From Panax quinquefolius (lineage: Eukaryota > Streptophyta > Magnoliopsida > Apiales > Araliaceae), in assembly GCA_020205615.1 (NCBI GenBank), contig CM035160.1, forward strand, positions 2,660,937 to 2,724,936: DNA of 64,000 nt, given 5' to 3'. The stretch's first letter is position 1; each line of letters begins with the position of its first letter. Made by a program: the position numbers and the translations under genes. The notes under the pieces are model-generated. The model was not told the DNA's origin. It saw nothing but the letters and a program-made list of their open reading frames with translations, and did no database searches. Shown piece after piece: positions 38,827 to 51,800 of this stretch.

Positions 38827-41800
38827 ATGGAGAATTTGACGACAAAGCTTGGTCAAAAAGGCTTAATCAAGAGGCATGAGTTTATTAGAGTTATTATTCA
38901 GTGTCTTTATTCTTTAGGATATGGAAAGTCAGCTGCTTGTTTGGAATCAGAATCAAGTGTTTTGAACAAGTCTGCTGAGTTTAAATTGCTTGAATCTCAA
39001 ATTCTTAGTGCGAATTGGGATGATTGCGTTGATAGTCTTTATGGATTTACGGATTTGACAGATGAAACAAGAGCTTCGACCTTGTTTCTTGTCTTCAAGC
39101 AGTGCTTGTTAGAGTTTTTGAGCCAAGGGGATTATTCAATGGCGTTGGCTCTTCTGCGGAAACAGATTTCCACTTTAAAGGTGGGCAAGGAGAAGGTTCA
39201 TAAACTTGCTTTTGGGATGCTTTTGAGGAAGGAGATGGACTTGGGAAAGATGGATGATCATATCATCGATGAATTGCGGAAAGGATTGCTACGAAAATTG
39301 GAAAAAGTACTTCCACCGCCCATTTCATTTCCTGAAAGAAGGTTGGAACATTTAGTTGAAATGGCGGTTAGTGCACAAATAGATTAATGCATGTACCACA
39401 ATTCTACTGATGCAATAACAATCTACGAGGACCATAATTGTGGTCGAGATCAAATCCCTACAGAAACTATTCAGGTGCATTACTTGCTTCTATTAACTAA
39501 TTTTCTGATTTAATTTCAAATTCATTTGCTTTCATGATGGCATATTCTTGTTCTTATACTTTTGTTTTGCCTTCAATTGCTTTATACAAACTGCTCTGCT
39601 GTTTTGCTTTAATTAGGTTAAGTGATACTTGTAATAGAAGAATAAAATAAATGATGTATCAAGGGACACACCATAAAAAAGTCAGCCACAAGTTCTGACA
39701 TATATAATTGTTCTTTTATAAAAAAATCATTTTCGAAAAATGATATAGTTTCTCCCCCCCCAAAAAAAAAAAAAAAAAAGCGACCAAACAGGCACATTTT
39801 TTCACTATAGTACTTCAACCTCTCTCTCTATCTCTAGTATGGCTTCTCAATGACAAACTTTTAGATATGAAAGAGGATAGAGAGGATCATCATTCAAGGC
39901 TGTAAGTCAGATTTTTACTGATGATTGGGCTGGCCGATAACAAGGGTGTTCATCCATGTTGCCCAAAGCAACAATGGAGATGGATGATAGTGACTCTAAA
40001 TTTTGTGCTTTTGATCATATATTGGATCATACTCTGGGATTAGTCTTCAATCTAGGATCATAGCAGTGCCTTTAGCGTATGAATGTTTATTAGTGTAGTC
40101 CGATGTGGTGGTAATCACTATGGGGAAATGAAGATGGTAATACACTGTTGGTAGTGAATGATGGAGGACCGTTGCCAAATTTATGGATTGGAAATAACTG
40201 TGCTGGCAACAGAGTGTTGTGGTGGATGTGAATAGGTGATTTTATTGGCTTGGTCAAAGAAGCAAATTAGGCAAGTCAGATTACTCTGGGAGAGAGAGAG
40301 GTGGTTCAGTTCAGTGCAGTAACAAATTTATCCCTTTTTTAAGAGGTGATACGCCATCCACATAGGATGCAACATTCGTTCTGTTAATCCTTCGGTCTGT
40401 AGTGAGTTAGTGACTCATAGTTTTATAATATGGACCAATTTGATGTATGTGAAGTCAGTTTGGGTTGCCAATTGATCCTTCAATTTATAATTTTATCATG
40501 GCTTGTAATTTGTATTTAGGGGGGTTTGCAGTAGCTGACCTTATTATTCCAGACAGCGGCAAATCTAACATAGGGATGAGGAGTCACCCCAACACTGATA
40601 TGCTCCCTCCGTCCTCAAAAGCATGTCTTCAAGTACAATATATTTTGTCAACAAAAGGATGTCTAAAGTCATATAAAATAAGCATAAAGACTATTTTACC
40701 CTAAAAAATATACTTAAGTGGGGTCCACTAAGTTTTAAAAAGACAAAGATTTATTAGTATATTTACATGGGGTCTACTATGGGTAAAATTGGTATTTATT
40801 TTATATGCACTCTACTTTAGTTTTCTTAATTTGTGTGAAACTTGTACTTTATATATCCTTTTGAGGATAGAGGGAGTAATTATTTGCTGCCAGCACATAC
40901 ATATTTCAAAAAATACATCTCAACCTCTATATTATAACTCCCTTGTTTTCTTAAAGTTTGGAGGGCGGCCAACCAACACACTTGATACAAAAATGTTCAA
41001 ATTTTCACTCTTTGTTCTTTTATAGATTTTTCTGCTCCATTGCAAGCATTATTCTCTGCTTGTTGGAAAACTTTTGTGTTTTGTTCTAGTATGCATAAAA
41101 TCTATTTATATTACACAATGACTTTGAAGTTTGAGCCTCATTAGTTATTAACATAGACACTCTCAGAGGACAAGGCTTTTAAAGTGTTCGAAGTGTCTTT
41201 CATAGAAGTTCATATTTACATCCTTAAGTGGAAATGTGAAACTCTTATTGGGGTGAAATTTTTTAACTGCTTTGGTAATGCGACATGGACAAGTGTTCAC
41301 ATTTCAAAGAATTTTCTTTAATGAATTTTATAAAAATTTCTAAGGACAATTAGTATAAGCTTGGGTATCTGTGAACAGTGCAAGACATGTCTGGCAGGCT
41401 GTAAGCCTGTATTTGAGCTAGAGAAGTAAGGTTACAACTATGGTAGAGAAGTAAGGTTTCAACCATGGTACATGCTTATTGTTGTCGACCATATAAGTTG
41501 GGTGTTAGTTGGATTTACTTGTTATTTGTGTCTTCTGTTAAAGATCTTTCTAATATGTTTGCAGATTTTGACTGACCACAAGAATGAAGTTTGGTTCGTC
41601 CAATTCTCCAACAATGGTCAGTATTTAGCCTCATCGAGTAGCGACTGCACAGCCATTGTGTGGAAGGTACATTTTAGAATTTAACATATGAGAATGTGCA
41701 TCAGAAATAGAAAGCAAGTTCTTAATAATAGATTACGATATGTTTCTTGATATGGATATGATTTTTGTAACCTTAGAAAAGAAAATTTCTTGTAATATAT

Positions 41801-44695
41801 GGTAGTAAATTAAACAACATCTTCAAGACTGCCATATGTGAAAGTTTCTACTATGGAAGATGGAATACAGTCTCAGGAGTTCTTGGTGGGATGATACTTA
41901 TTCGTAGGAAGGATAACCAAACCTTTTAATATTTAGTAAAAGTTTAGAACAATGTGCACAAAATATTCTAGATTTGTGCCAACTACTCATGATGTGGCAT
42001 GCCTACATTCAAGGGAATAGGAAAAAGGAAGTGCTTTTATACAGTACTGAAAATCAGGATTCACTATTATTATTTTTGTTTAAAATGTTCACATTAATAA
42101 CGATAAATTGGTTCTATCTACTTACAATGATATGATGTGGCTCTTGCATTTCATCCAGTTACCCTCCAGACAAATATTGCTATAGTTTCTCCCCTATTAA
42201 ATTGCTCTAAAAGTTCAGTTCCCTTTATTATGTGTAGAAAGTGTAATTTTGCACTTGATGGTGTTTTTTGTATTCTTCAATTATAAGGCTGGCAACGAAT
42301 TGAGAGTTGTTAATGTTGGAACCTAATTTTTGTGTGACCACTTTCTTGCCAAAAGCTGTCCCTTTCGACCCCCCCAAGTTAATATCATATGATAAAGACT
42401 ATTTAAATTTGAGATGTACCTAAAATCCAATCACCACCATTTTTTATTCAGTATACTTCAATACTTCATATATAGTTATGGTTAGTTTATTAAATACAAC
42501 CACTCTCCATCTCATAATTTCCTTGTCAATGAGACATTTCAGGCAGATTGGGAAAAAGGCTTCTTTTTTGTATAGTCTGTTTTTTGGTCTGCAGAAGAAT
42601 TATAATAAATAGTGTATCATCTACTGTACTTATCACAGTCCAGGGAGTGTGAAACGGTCCAAGCAAGGCAGCTTTTAAGGCATGATTGCTCCCTCTACAC
42701 CTGTTCTATATTGTCGAATCATATCACAAATTTAGGTCCCAAACTGGGTTTGGCAGGAAGGATAAGTGCCTAATAAACACCAGTAGTCTTCTACAAATAT
42801 TCAGAACAAACTCTTCAAGTTCATCTCCCACCTTGTTGTGGAGCTGCAGAAGGATTTGAATTTTAAATTGGAGTGCTTCGCATGATGAGAGAGTTGATTT
42901 TTAAATGTTCCAAAATAAATACATATAAAAGATGATTCTGAAACAAACTAAGTTCAGGACTTCAGGTGCACTATTGGCAGCTGCACTAACCATAGAAACT
43001 GATGGCTATTGTCTGCATTATCTTTGATTTCATCTTCTGTCATACTACAAAGATTAGAAGACTGACTCTACTCCATATTTGTCACTTTTCTTTTCCTTTG
43101 TTCAGGAAATTAAACCTTCTTAACCATGCACCTATGGGGAGTTGGACACTTAAATCTTTTAGTGGCTTGAGTGGCTCCAACTGCCAATTCAGGTGAGGCA
43201 TGCTGCTTAGTCAAACCAGTGTTGAATAATATGGGGTGACTTGATCAAGGATAAATGTATTACTTTCCCTTGATTCAAATGATACATGTTGCATGGAACA
43301 TGTTTGTGACCTAGTAAATGGTTACCAACTATATTTAGATTAAAGGGCTGTGATCCAAACAACTATGACCTTCGTCAGAGGCACAATAAACTTAAGTCTA
43401 AAGCTTTTGTCGGCTTCTAAACTTCTTGAAGTGCTTAGAGTTTGCCTACCCGTGGAGTTCATTTTAATGTTAAACTTTTTAAAAGTTGGATCAACTTCTA
43501 TATGTTTTTGCATTCATGCACAACTGCTGTTTCGGTCTTGCTTTAGGTTTAGACGTTTAGTACATCTACCTTTTCTTTTCCAGTCTTAAAGCAAACTTAG
43601 ACAGGAATATATTATAGATTTGCCTTGGCTCAAAGTGCCTGAGTTTCTGATGTTAAATGTGGTATGAAAAAAAATCAAGGTCACGGAGGATGGCAAACTG
43701 ACACTGAAATACACTCTACGGAGCCACCAAAACCCTGTGTCTTTTGTAGCATGGAGCCCTGATGACACTATGTTGCTCACATGCGGAAATGCGGAAGTCC
43801 TCAAACTATGGGATGTGGAAACAGGTACATGCAAGCACACATTTGGTGATCATGGCTTCATTGTTAGCTCTTGTGCTTGGTTCCCCGACTCAAAGCGACT
43901 CGTTTGTGGCAGCTCTGACCCCGAAAAGGGTATTTACATGTGGGACTCTGATGGCAATGAGATTAAGGCGTGGAGAGGGATGAGGATGCCTAAGGTTTTG
44001 GATCTTGCTGTGACACCAGATGGAGAAACTCTTGTTAGCATTTTTTCAGATAAAGAAATTTGGGTATTGAATGTGCTGACAAATGATGAGCGGGTCATCT
44101 CTGAAGAGCACCCAATCACATCTCTTTCTATATCGGGAGATAGTAAGTTTCTTATCGTCAACCTCAACAGCCAAGAGATCCATATGTGGGATGTTGCTGG
44201 AAAATGGGGGAAACCATTAAAGTACAAGGGCCACGTGCAAAACAAATATGTGATACGGTCTTGCTTTGGTGGGTTGAATAGCACATTCATTGCGAGTGGC
44301 AGTAAGGATTCACATGTATGTATCTTCTTATATTTTTTGGTCTAATTTGTCTTATTACTTATATTTATTTACCTATGAAAAGAAAAAGTATATCTTTCAT
44401 CTTCCAGAAAATTATATTTTGCAGCATATTAAACTGAACCTAATTTTGTGCGCCTTAACAGGTCTATATCTGGAATAGACGCGATTCTGACCCAATGGAG
44501 GTCTTATTTGGCCATTCAATGACTGTGAATTGTGTGAGCTGGAATCCTCGAAGACCTCAAATGTTAGCATCAGCAAGTGATGATCAAACAATTCGAATAT
44601 GGGGACCTTGCAATTCTGAGAAGATGAAGTCTAAGATATATCCGTTTGAGCAGGCGAATGGTAAGGCAGAAGATGCGTCTGTGTATACCTTATAG
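38827..44695 (+). CDS. LisH/CTLH-WD40 protein (WDR26/Gid7-like) with an in-frame stop
   Basis: Exons 38827-39474, 41565-41666, 43680-44315 and 44462-44695 keep phase 0 and would give 539 residues. A TAA at 39385-39387 (codon 187) stops it after 186 residues. Exon 1 gives LisH ([21 protein letters not shown]) and CTLH helices. After the stop the frame continues as [16 protein letters not shown], and the WD40 repeats follow (for example [13 protein letters not shown]). In relatives, from memory, a Ser stands at the stop. Intact relatives are substrate or scaffold subunits of the GID/CTLH ubiquitin ligase. An in-phase GTTAGT at 39367 could splice to 41565 and bypass the stop, losing 36 codons. 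As read, the product is LisH-CTLH only. Probable orthologue of At5g43920. Confidence 0.88.
39385..39387 (+). other. premature TAA codon in exon 1 of the LisH-WD40 gene
   Basis: The codon lies between ATA GAT and TGC ATG. Both sides translate to conserved family sequence in the same frame, so a single base change, not a frameshift, explains it. Confidence 0.85.
40603..40878. mobile_element. Stowaway-like MITE in intron 1 of the LisH-WD40 gene
   Basis: Left end CTCCCTCCGTCCTCAAAAG and right end CTTTTGAGGATAGAGGGAG-type complement, followed by TA at 40877-40878. The left TA has decayed to TG. About 274 bp. Confidence 0.8.
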
Positions 44696-45866
44696 ACTTG
44701 TAATTACTCTGTGCACACTTGTAAATGTGTTGCTTGCATTTGTTTCGTTTTCTCAAATTTTCCTCCATTTCTTTCGTGGTTTCTCGTGCTTTGTTTTCAT
44801 GTCTGTAAGCTCGTCAGACACGATGAACCAACTATGGAAAGCGAAAAGGTTTAAGATTTTGATTTAGTATTTGTCAAACAATTGTATCTGCTATTCTTCA
44901 AATGTAGCACACAGTGATTTTTGTTTTTGCTTGCAGTTATTGTCACTTATTCTTGTTGATTGTAGAGGTCATGAATGAAGAGCCATTGTTCAATAAAAGT
45001 AAGTTGATCTGTACTCCATTACGTGTGAAAATACTAATAAATAATGTGATAGGAACTGCTTTGAAACAGCAGCATATTACGTGCGGAAATAAACAAATCT
45101 ATGGAATTTTCATTTACTTGTAATTTTGTTTATGCTCTTCAAAATGATTCATTTCGAATATGGTTGCAAAAATAATTTAATTTTATTATTCTCAAATATA
45201 TGGTTGCAAAAATTTAGTAATTCAAATAATAGAACATATGTGACCTTTTGTAATATTTTTATCCATATCAATCATAATCATTTTGTGATTTAACCAAAAT
45301 AAATATGTTTAATTGTTAATTATAAATGATTAATTTGAAATTAGTATTTAAAATGGAACGGACATCTAAAAAATTCTAAAAGTTAAATACTTATATGGTT
45401 GAATTATATTTTTTAGGTTATTTTTTTTGTAAAAATAAAGCATTTTTTTGTATTAACCTCCAAATAAATTTATTACAATCTCTAGTCTTTTGAAATTAAA
45501 TGACGTTGTTTTTTATAATAATTTTATTAATCAGCAAATTAAAATGAACAAAATATTAATATCTAAATTCATTTCTGATATCATCATTTTTTTAAATTAA
45601 ATTAAATATTTTACTAAAAAAAAGATTTAGATGGTCCAACAAGATTAGTCTATTAAATAAAAAGTTATTGATTCTCAACATAAAAAGGAGAAAATATTTT
45701 ATTTACAGAGAGAGAAAGTAGCCATCACAATTTCAGACACCTGGGACATATTTGCCTCTCTTTTTTTAGGTTTTTTCGCCAAATTGAAATCCAAATCGAG
45801 AAACCATTTATTAGGGTTCTGATTGATGTTTCTCTCTGAATCTCTCTTTCAGTCACGAATGAAATA
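44696..45866. other. intergenic region between the LisH-WD40 and AMBRA1-like genes
   Basis: Head-to-tail spacing of 1.2 kb. The first ~300 bp are probably the 3' UTR of the WD40 gene; the last ~150 bp (AGAGAGAAAGTAGCC onward) look like the AMBRA1-like leader. No other content is recognised. Confidence 0.5.
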
Positions 45867-48800
45867 ATGGCAGGACGTTTATGGCTTGATGATCCAAACT
45901 CGGCCTCGGCCTCTGCGTTGCAACCTCAAGTTCATCGCAAGTCAGAATAATCCTTTAATTCACCTGTGAATTTCTATAATATACGTGCCGGTTACTTTTG
46001 TTACGTGTTTTTTTTTGGGTGTAATTTAACACCATTTTTTGTTCTAGAACAATTTGCGAAATGTTGAGAAAATTGAGAATTCGCTTGATTTTCCATCAAA
46101 TTGGTCGTTTTTGCATTTACTTGTGGAGGCTTTGTAGACATAGACAGGCTAGTAGGGCTTGTATTTTTCTTAAATTTTCTTTGAAATTGGTGATTGAATT
46201 AACAAATATCATATGAAATATTATGAACGTGTAATATAAAAATTGAAAATTATAAAGATAAAAGTTTCTTAGATATATATCAGCTGATTATTAGTTTTTA
46301 TATCATTGGAAACTGATTTTAATTTTTAATTATTTTTTTTTACCAACAACTACATTCTAATCAAAGTAGCATTTGCTTGTAATATCCAAAACCATTTTTT
46401 TTCTTCCTTTTTCATTTTCACTTTTACTCTGCACCGTGGACACGTTTTATTCATAGGTAAATGTTCTGTCCTTTAATGTAATGCCCGCATCATTCCTCTA
46501 TTGTGATTGGTTTCTTGCATTATATGCTGTTAAATTTCCTTCATAATGAAAGAATCGTAGAAAGATTTATGGCTTGGTTTAGCTGACTTTTTGAGGCACC
46601 ATTGCTCTGTATTCCCCCTTCCCTCAATTTTTTGAATGATTTGTTTGCTGTGAGATTATTCAGATTCATGTTTTATGCAATTCTGCTGTCTGAATTTGTT
46701 AGCTAACAGCATTATATTATATTTTAAACTTACTATGATGCATTGATTTTGAATTTTTTAGTGGTAGAAATGTCTTTCATTTGTTACAACAAAGAGAGAT
46801 ATCTCCCAGAACAAAATGCTTGGCCAGAAAGCAGTGGGGAGAAGCTTCCAAATTGGATGTGGAGTACTATTTTGAGCCCAAAGTTGAAAGAGTGAGAGAT
46901 GCAAGACGTGAACTTCTATCATGGTACAAGCACTGCATGCCTTGCACATTTATGATTATCTTTCCTTGTCTATGAGGAATCACAAGTCTGTTACTGGAAA
47001 TGGATCTCTTGGTTTGAAATTCTGTTGCTTTATTATTTTAGGGTAGAGGCAGAGTCCTTACATCATTTATCTGCCAAATATTGCTCTTTGGTGCCTGCTC
47101 CAAGGTCAACTATTGCTGCGGCATTTAGTCCAGATGGGAAAACACTTGCTTCTACTCAGTATGTGGTTGCTTGTCTTTGTTTCCCCCGACTTACTGATGA
47201 ATACAATTGTAATTTAATATTATTTATTTTGATATTGGCAGCGGTGACCACACTGTAAAGTTAATAGACTGCCATTCTGGAAGCTGTTTACGGGTGTTGA
47301 GTGGTCATCGAAGAACACCTTGGGTGGTAAGATAAGTTATGCTAGGATTCACAAATTTATCCTTTTCTTTTGGGCATTTTTTTTATTGAATCAATGGAAT
47401 TAACTAGGGAAGCTAAAGAAATTGTTGAAAAATTTATTGTCTTGCTACTTAATCTGATGAAAGAATTTGTAAGTTTTTATCCTCATTTAATGAGAAGGGT
47501 GTCCATATTGTGTTTGTAGAATTTCAGTTGAGTTAGATTTAGCAGTGCCAATTTTTTGTTGTGTTTATATGTCTCAGTGACACGGTCCGTTTGTTGAATT
47601 TTGCTGCTCCTTTCCATAACAGATTATTTACTTTCAATGGAAGTACTTGTGAATTCTCAATCTTTTGCATTGCTGCTTCCTTAAATACTCAGCATGATAT
47701 TTTTTATAAATATGTAAATGTTCAAAATAATGTTAGCATGCTTCTGTTACTGGGTATCAAATGTTTGGAAGATTATGTTTAAGTCGTCTCTGTATCTTTT
47801 GGTTATTTTATGTGAATTATGGCTTCATCAAGTTCCAATTTGCTAGAAGAATTCTTGATAGTTCAGCTAAATTTTGTGAATTTTCATTTGCATGTGCTCT
47901 GTGTGTGTGCGTTTTCTGAGATTTGAACCCAAGAATTTTCCTAAACTAAACAAGCTAACTTTACAATCTGATTTACGGTCAAGGGTTATGTATTGTTGTT
48001 AGATTTGGAGTTAAAATATTTTTTGGAATTGAGTTTTGGGTCCAATGTTAATCATATTGATGAATATCTGTATCATCATTGGGTTTTTATAGGTTAGGTT
48101 CCACCCATTGCATCCAGAAATACTTGCAAGTGGAAGCTTGGATCATGAAGTTCGCTTGTGGAACTCTAGTACATCAGAGTGCATTGGATCTCGTGATTTC
48201 TGTAATCTCTGTTCTAACTAGCTGTTGTGTCCTCATTCTTTCTTTCCTAAGGAGCAACTGTCTGAATACAAAACTTTTAAAAAAAATCAATCTTAAAGTT
48301 CATGTATTGGTTGCCTGATGTGGATTAATTTACTTCAGTTGCTTCTTTACAGACCGTCCTATTGCGTCTATTGCTTTCCATGCAGAAGGGGAACTCCTTG
48401 CCGTTGCATCAGGTCACAAGGTTTGGATAACTAACTTAACGTCACTATGGTTTTATCATGGTTTATTCTTCAATTTTGCTACCTTCGGTATATCATAGAT
48501 TATGAATTTCGATCTTGCAGAATTCATTAACTTGACATTTCTAATTTAATTTCAGCTTTATTTATGGAACTACAATAGAAGTGGAGAGCCTTCCTCACCC
48601 ACTATTGTATTGAAGATTTGTATGCGTTCCCTTGAGCTGTGCATTTCCATCCACATGCTGCTCCACTACTCTTAACTGCAGAGGTAAAATTTTCTGAAAG
48701 GGATTTATGTTGTTTATATACTCCTACTCTCTTATAGTATACACTATTGGACTGATATGCAGGTCAATGATCTTGACTCTTCAGATTCCTCGGTGGCACG

Positions 48801-51800
48801 TGCAACATCTCTTGGTTGTTTGCATTATCCGCCTCCCTCTGTATTTCTGGCCAACATGCGTCCAAGTGATAATCTTAGTTTGGCTTCTGAGCTGCCTTTG
48901 ATGTCCTCACCATTATCATATGTTCCTTCAATTGCAAGAGACTATTCAAGGACAGATGTACAGGTCGGCAATCTACATGCTGATTCAAGTAGCATACAAG
49001 CTGAATATTCTGCTGAAATGCAATTGGAAATAGATTTGAATTCAACGGGACAGTATGATCAGAGGGTGTCTCCTACGGAGATGTCACCTGCCATACGTTC
49101 TAATGCACAATCTACAGTGGAGGCCGCTTTACCAAGTTATTATCCTCGTGGAATGCAAAGCGCTGATCGTGATGCTATGATCGATGTCCAACTTGCAGAG
49201 GGTTACCAGCCAGGTAGCTCTTCCAATGTGGATGCTTTTGGTACTGACAGTAGTGCACTGCCATTCATTTCCCAATCCAATGGGGGATCAATTCAAATAC
49301 AGCCAGACAGGGTTCTCGCTGAATTTAGACAAAATCAGTTCTTACCTTCTACAGACCCAACATGTTGGGAGCTACCTTTCCTGCAAGGATGGTTAATGGG
49401 TCAACGCCAAGCTGGCATGCCTTCAATGCCTCCTCATACTGGTGGCGGACAAGAGTATTCATCTGGTTATCTGGGGGTGGGTTCTTCCTTCTTGTCATCT
49501 CAATCTCATTTGGTTACTTGTGATGGTTTCTGAAAGATTTGGCTTGCAGGATCATCCTTTGCGCACGCGTTTCATATTTCCAGCAGAAGATAGCCAAGGT
49601 TCTCGTTTTAGTAACCCCAATAATGGGAGTGGTGGGGAATTATGTGCCCATGATTAGTAGAATACATTCTGATCTTGCTGCATCAATTACTGCCACAGCA
49701 GCTCGGAGTTGCCTTGCACCGTGAAACTAAGAATATGGCCTCATAATTTAAAAAATCCTTGTGCCTCACTCAATGATGAAAGATGTCTCCTCACTGACGC
49801 GCTGTTCTTTGCAGGTATGGTAAAAAACTATGTGGTTGCAAGCCTCTAACATCAATCAATATCATAAGTTCATAATATAGCATCAGATTGGGCCTTCTCC
49901 TGCTATTGAATGAATGCTATCCTTGATCATTTCTGGCCATCCCTAAATGTCTTATGTAAGTTGAAGATGTGCAAACTGCAAATATTTTTAAAGGCAAATG
50001 TTAGCTGGTATTAGATCATTTAATTACTATATGGTTCTTTTCATGGCAGATGAATTCAGCTTTGTCAATTTCTCTGACATTTACAATCTGGTAGTCATTT
50101 TGCTCTTTATTTCTTGTATTGTATGTCCTGCTGTTTTCTAATCTTGTTGGGCATTTATGTGGTCGCAGTGAAATGGGGGCCCATTTTTCACCTTGTGGGA
50201 GATTTCTGGCTGCCTGTGTCGCATGTGTGCTTCCTGAAACCGAAGCTGATCTTGGATTACTTTCTCAATTCCATAACAATGCCACAGAGGATGCAACATC
50301 CCCAACCCGACATCCAATATCAGCACGCCAGGTCATGTACGAGCTTCGCATATATTCGCTTGAGGACCCAACGTAAACCTTATCACCTTTGTTAATGTTT
50401 TTTCTTTTTTTTTAATACAAAATTATTATTATTATTTCGTTTGATTTGTACACCCTTTGATTCCATGATTTTTTTTAGTTAGGTTCATTTGTAGAAATTT
50501 GACTTTCAGTCCGCTTTTGTAGCTTTGGTTCAGTACTTGTTTCAAGGGCGATTAGAGCTGCTCATTGTCTAACTTCTATCCAGGTCAGCTTTTTCCAGTA
50601 AATATTTGGAAAGATATCATTCATCAATTTATATGTTTCTTGTTTTGTATTCTTTTTTTAATAAACGTTTGGAGAGATTTAAGGGCTGGTACTTGTAGTT
50701 AGTCCTGTAATTATATACTGTTTAACGCTGTTAACCTTTATGATTTAAAGTTAATGTATTACTTGGAAATTGAAGTTTGATATACACACTAATATATATA
50801 ACTTGAGATTATCATATCCTATGGAAAGGAGGACTAATTATTTACGTTGTCATAGAAGACAAATTATTTACTTAGTCATAATATTCTCAACCGTAAATGT
50901 TACATATTTATGTAACCATGTGAGTTTGAACTTGTCACTTGTTTTGTGCAGTTCTCACCCACTTCCGAGCACCTATTGCTTGCTTATGGTCGTCGGCATA
51001 GTTCTCTTCTGAAAAGCATTGTTGTTAATGAGGAAACATCCTTACCCATTTACACGGTGTTGGAGGTAAATTTTTTTGGTATTCTCACTTGGCTGTAAAT
51101 GTTCATGTCATTCTCACACTGAAATTTTGTTTTGTCAATGAAGTCCTGAGATTGCTCTCGCTTCTCATAGAGCAAATGCAATTGAGTTTGTGACCTTACT
51201 CTACTTTTGGTTCATTGATTAAACTAGCAGTCCCTAATTTTGTGTTTCTAGCATTGATATTTGACTATTTGTCGAATACATTAGAATGATATATTGATAA
51301 TTATGGTACTTCATTGTAGGAAAAAAAAGAAAAGAAACATGATTAATGTGTAGTGGCGATGAATGGATAGTTTCTTGATAATATTGAGTCATTGACTCTA
51401 TTTGAAGGATGAAACACATCTGAGATGGATAACCAGGGAACGTAAAATCTGAACTGTTGTCAGCCTAAACAATCTTTTATATTAACTTGCTACTGCTCTT
51501 GGGATTGGTTTGGATGATGTTTTGTTGTATTCAGTTTAGTATCAGTATGGTACATACTCACGTGGTACGGAATTTCCGTACAAATTACACATCTATCGAA
51601 GACTGCCAGAATATTTATATGAGCTTCAAATATCTATAGGATCCGAATAAAAACGTAGACCCATAACCCAGTAATGGTTTTAAGGACTCTAATCCTGGTC
51701 TTTTTTCTTGTCATGGTTCAGTTTTAGTGGTTAGCACAACCAATTGGGTGGAGAGTACATGTAGTTAGGTAGGTGAATGGTTGAGGCCTTGCTTTAGAAT

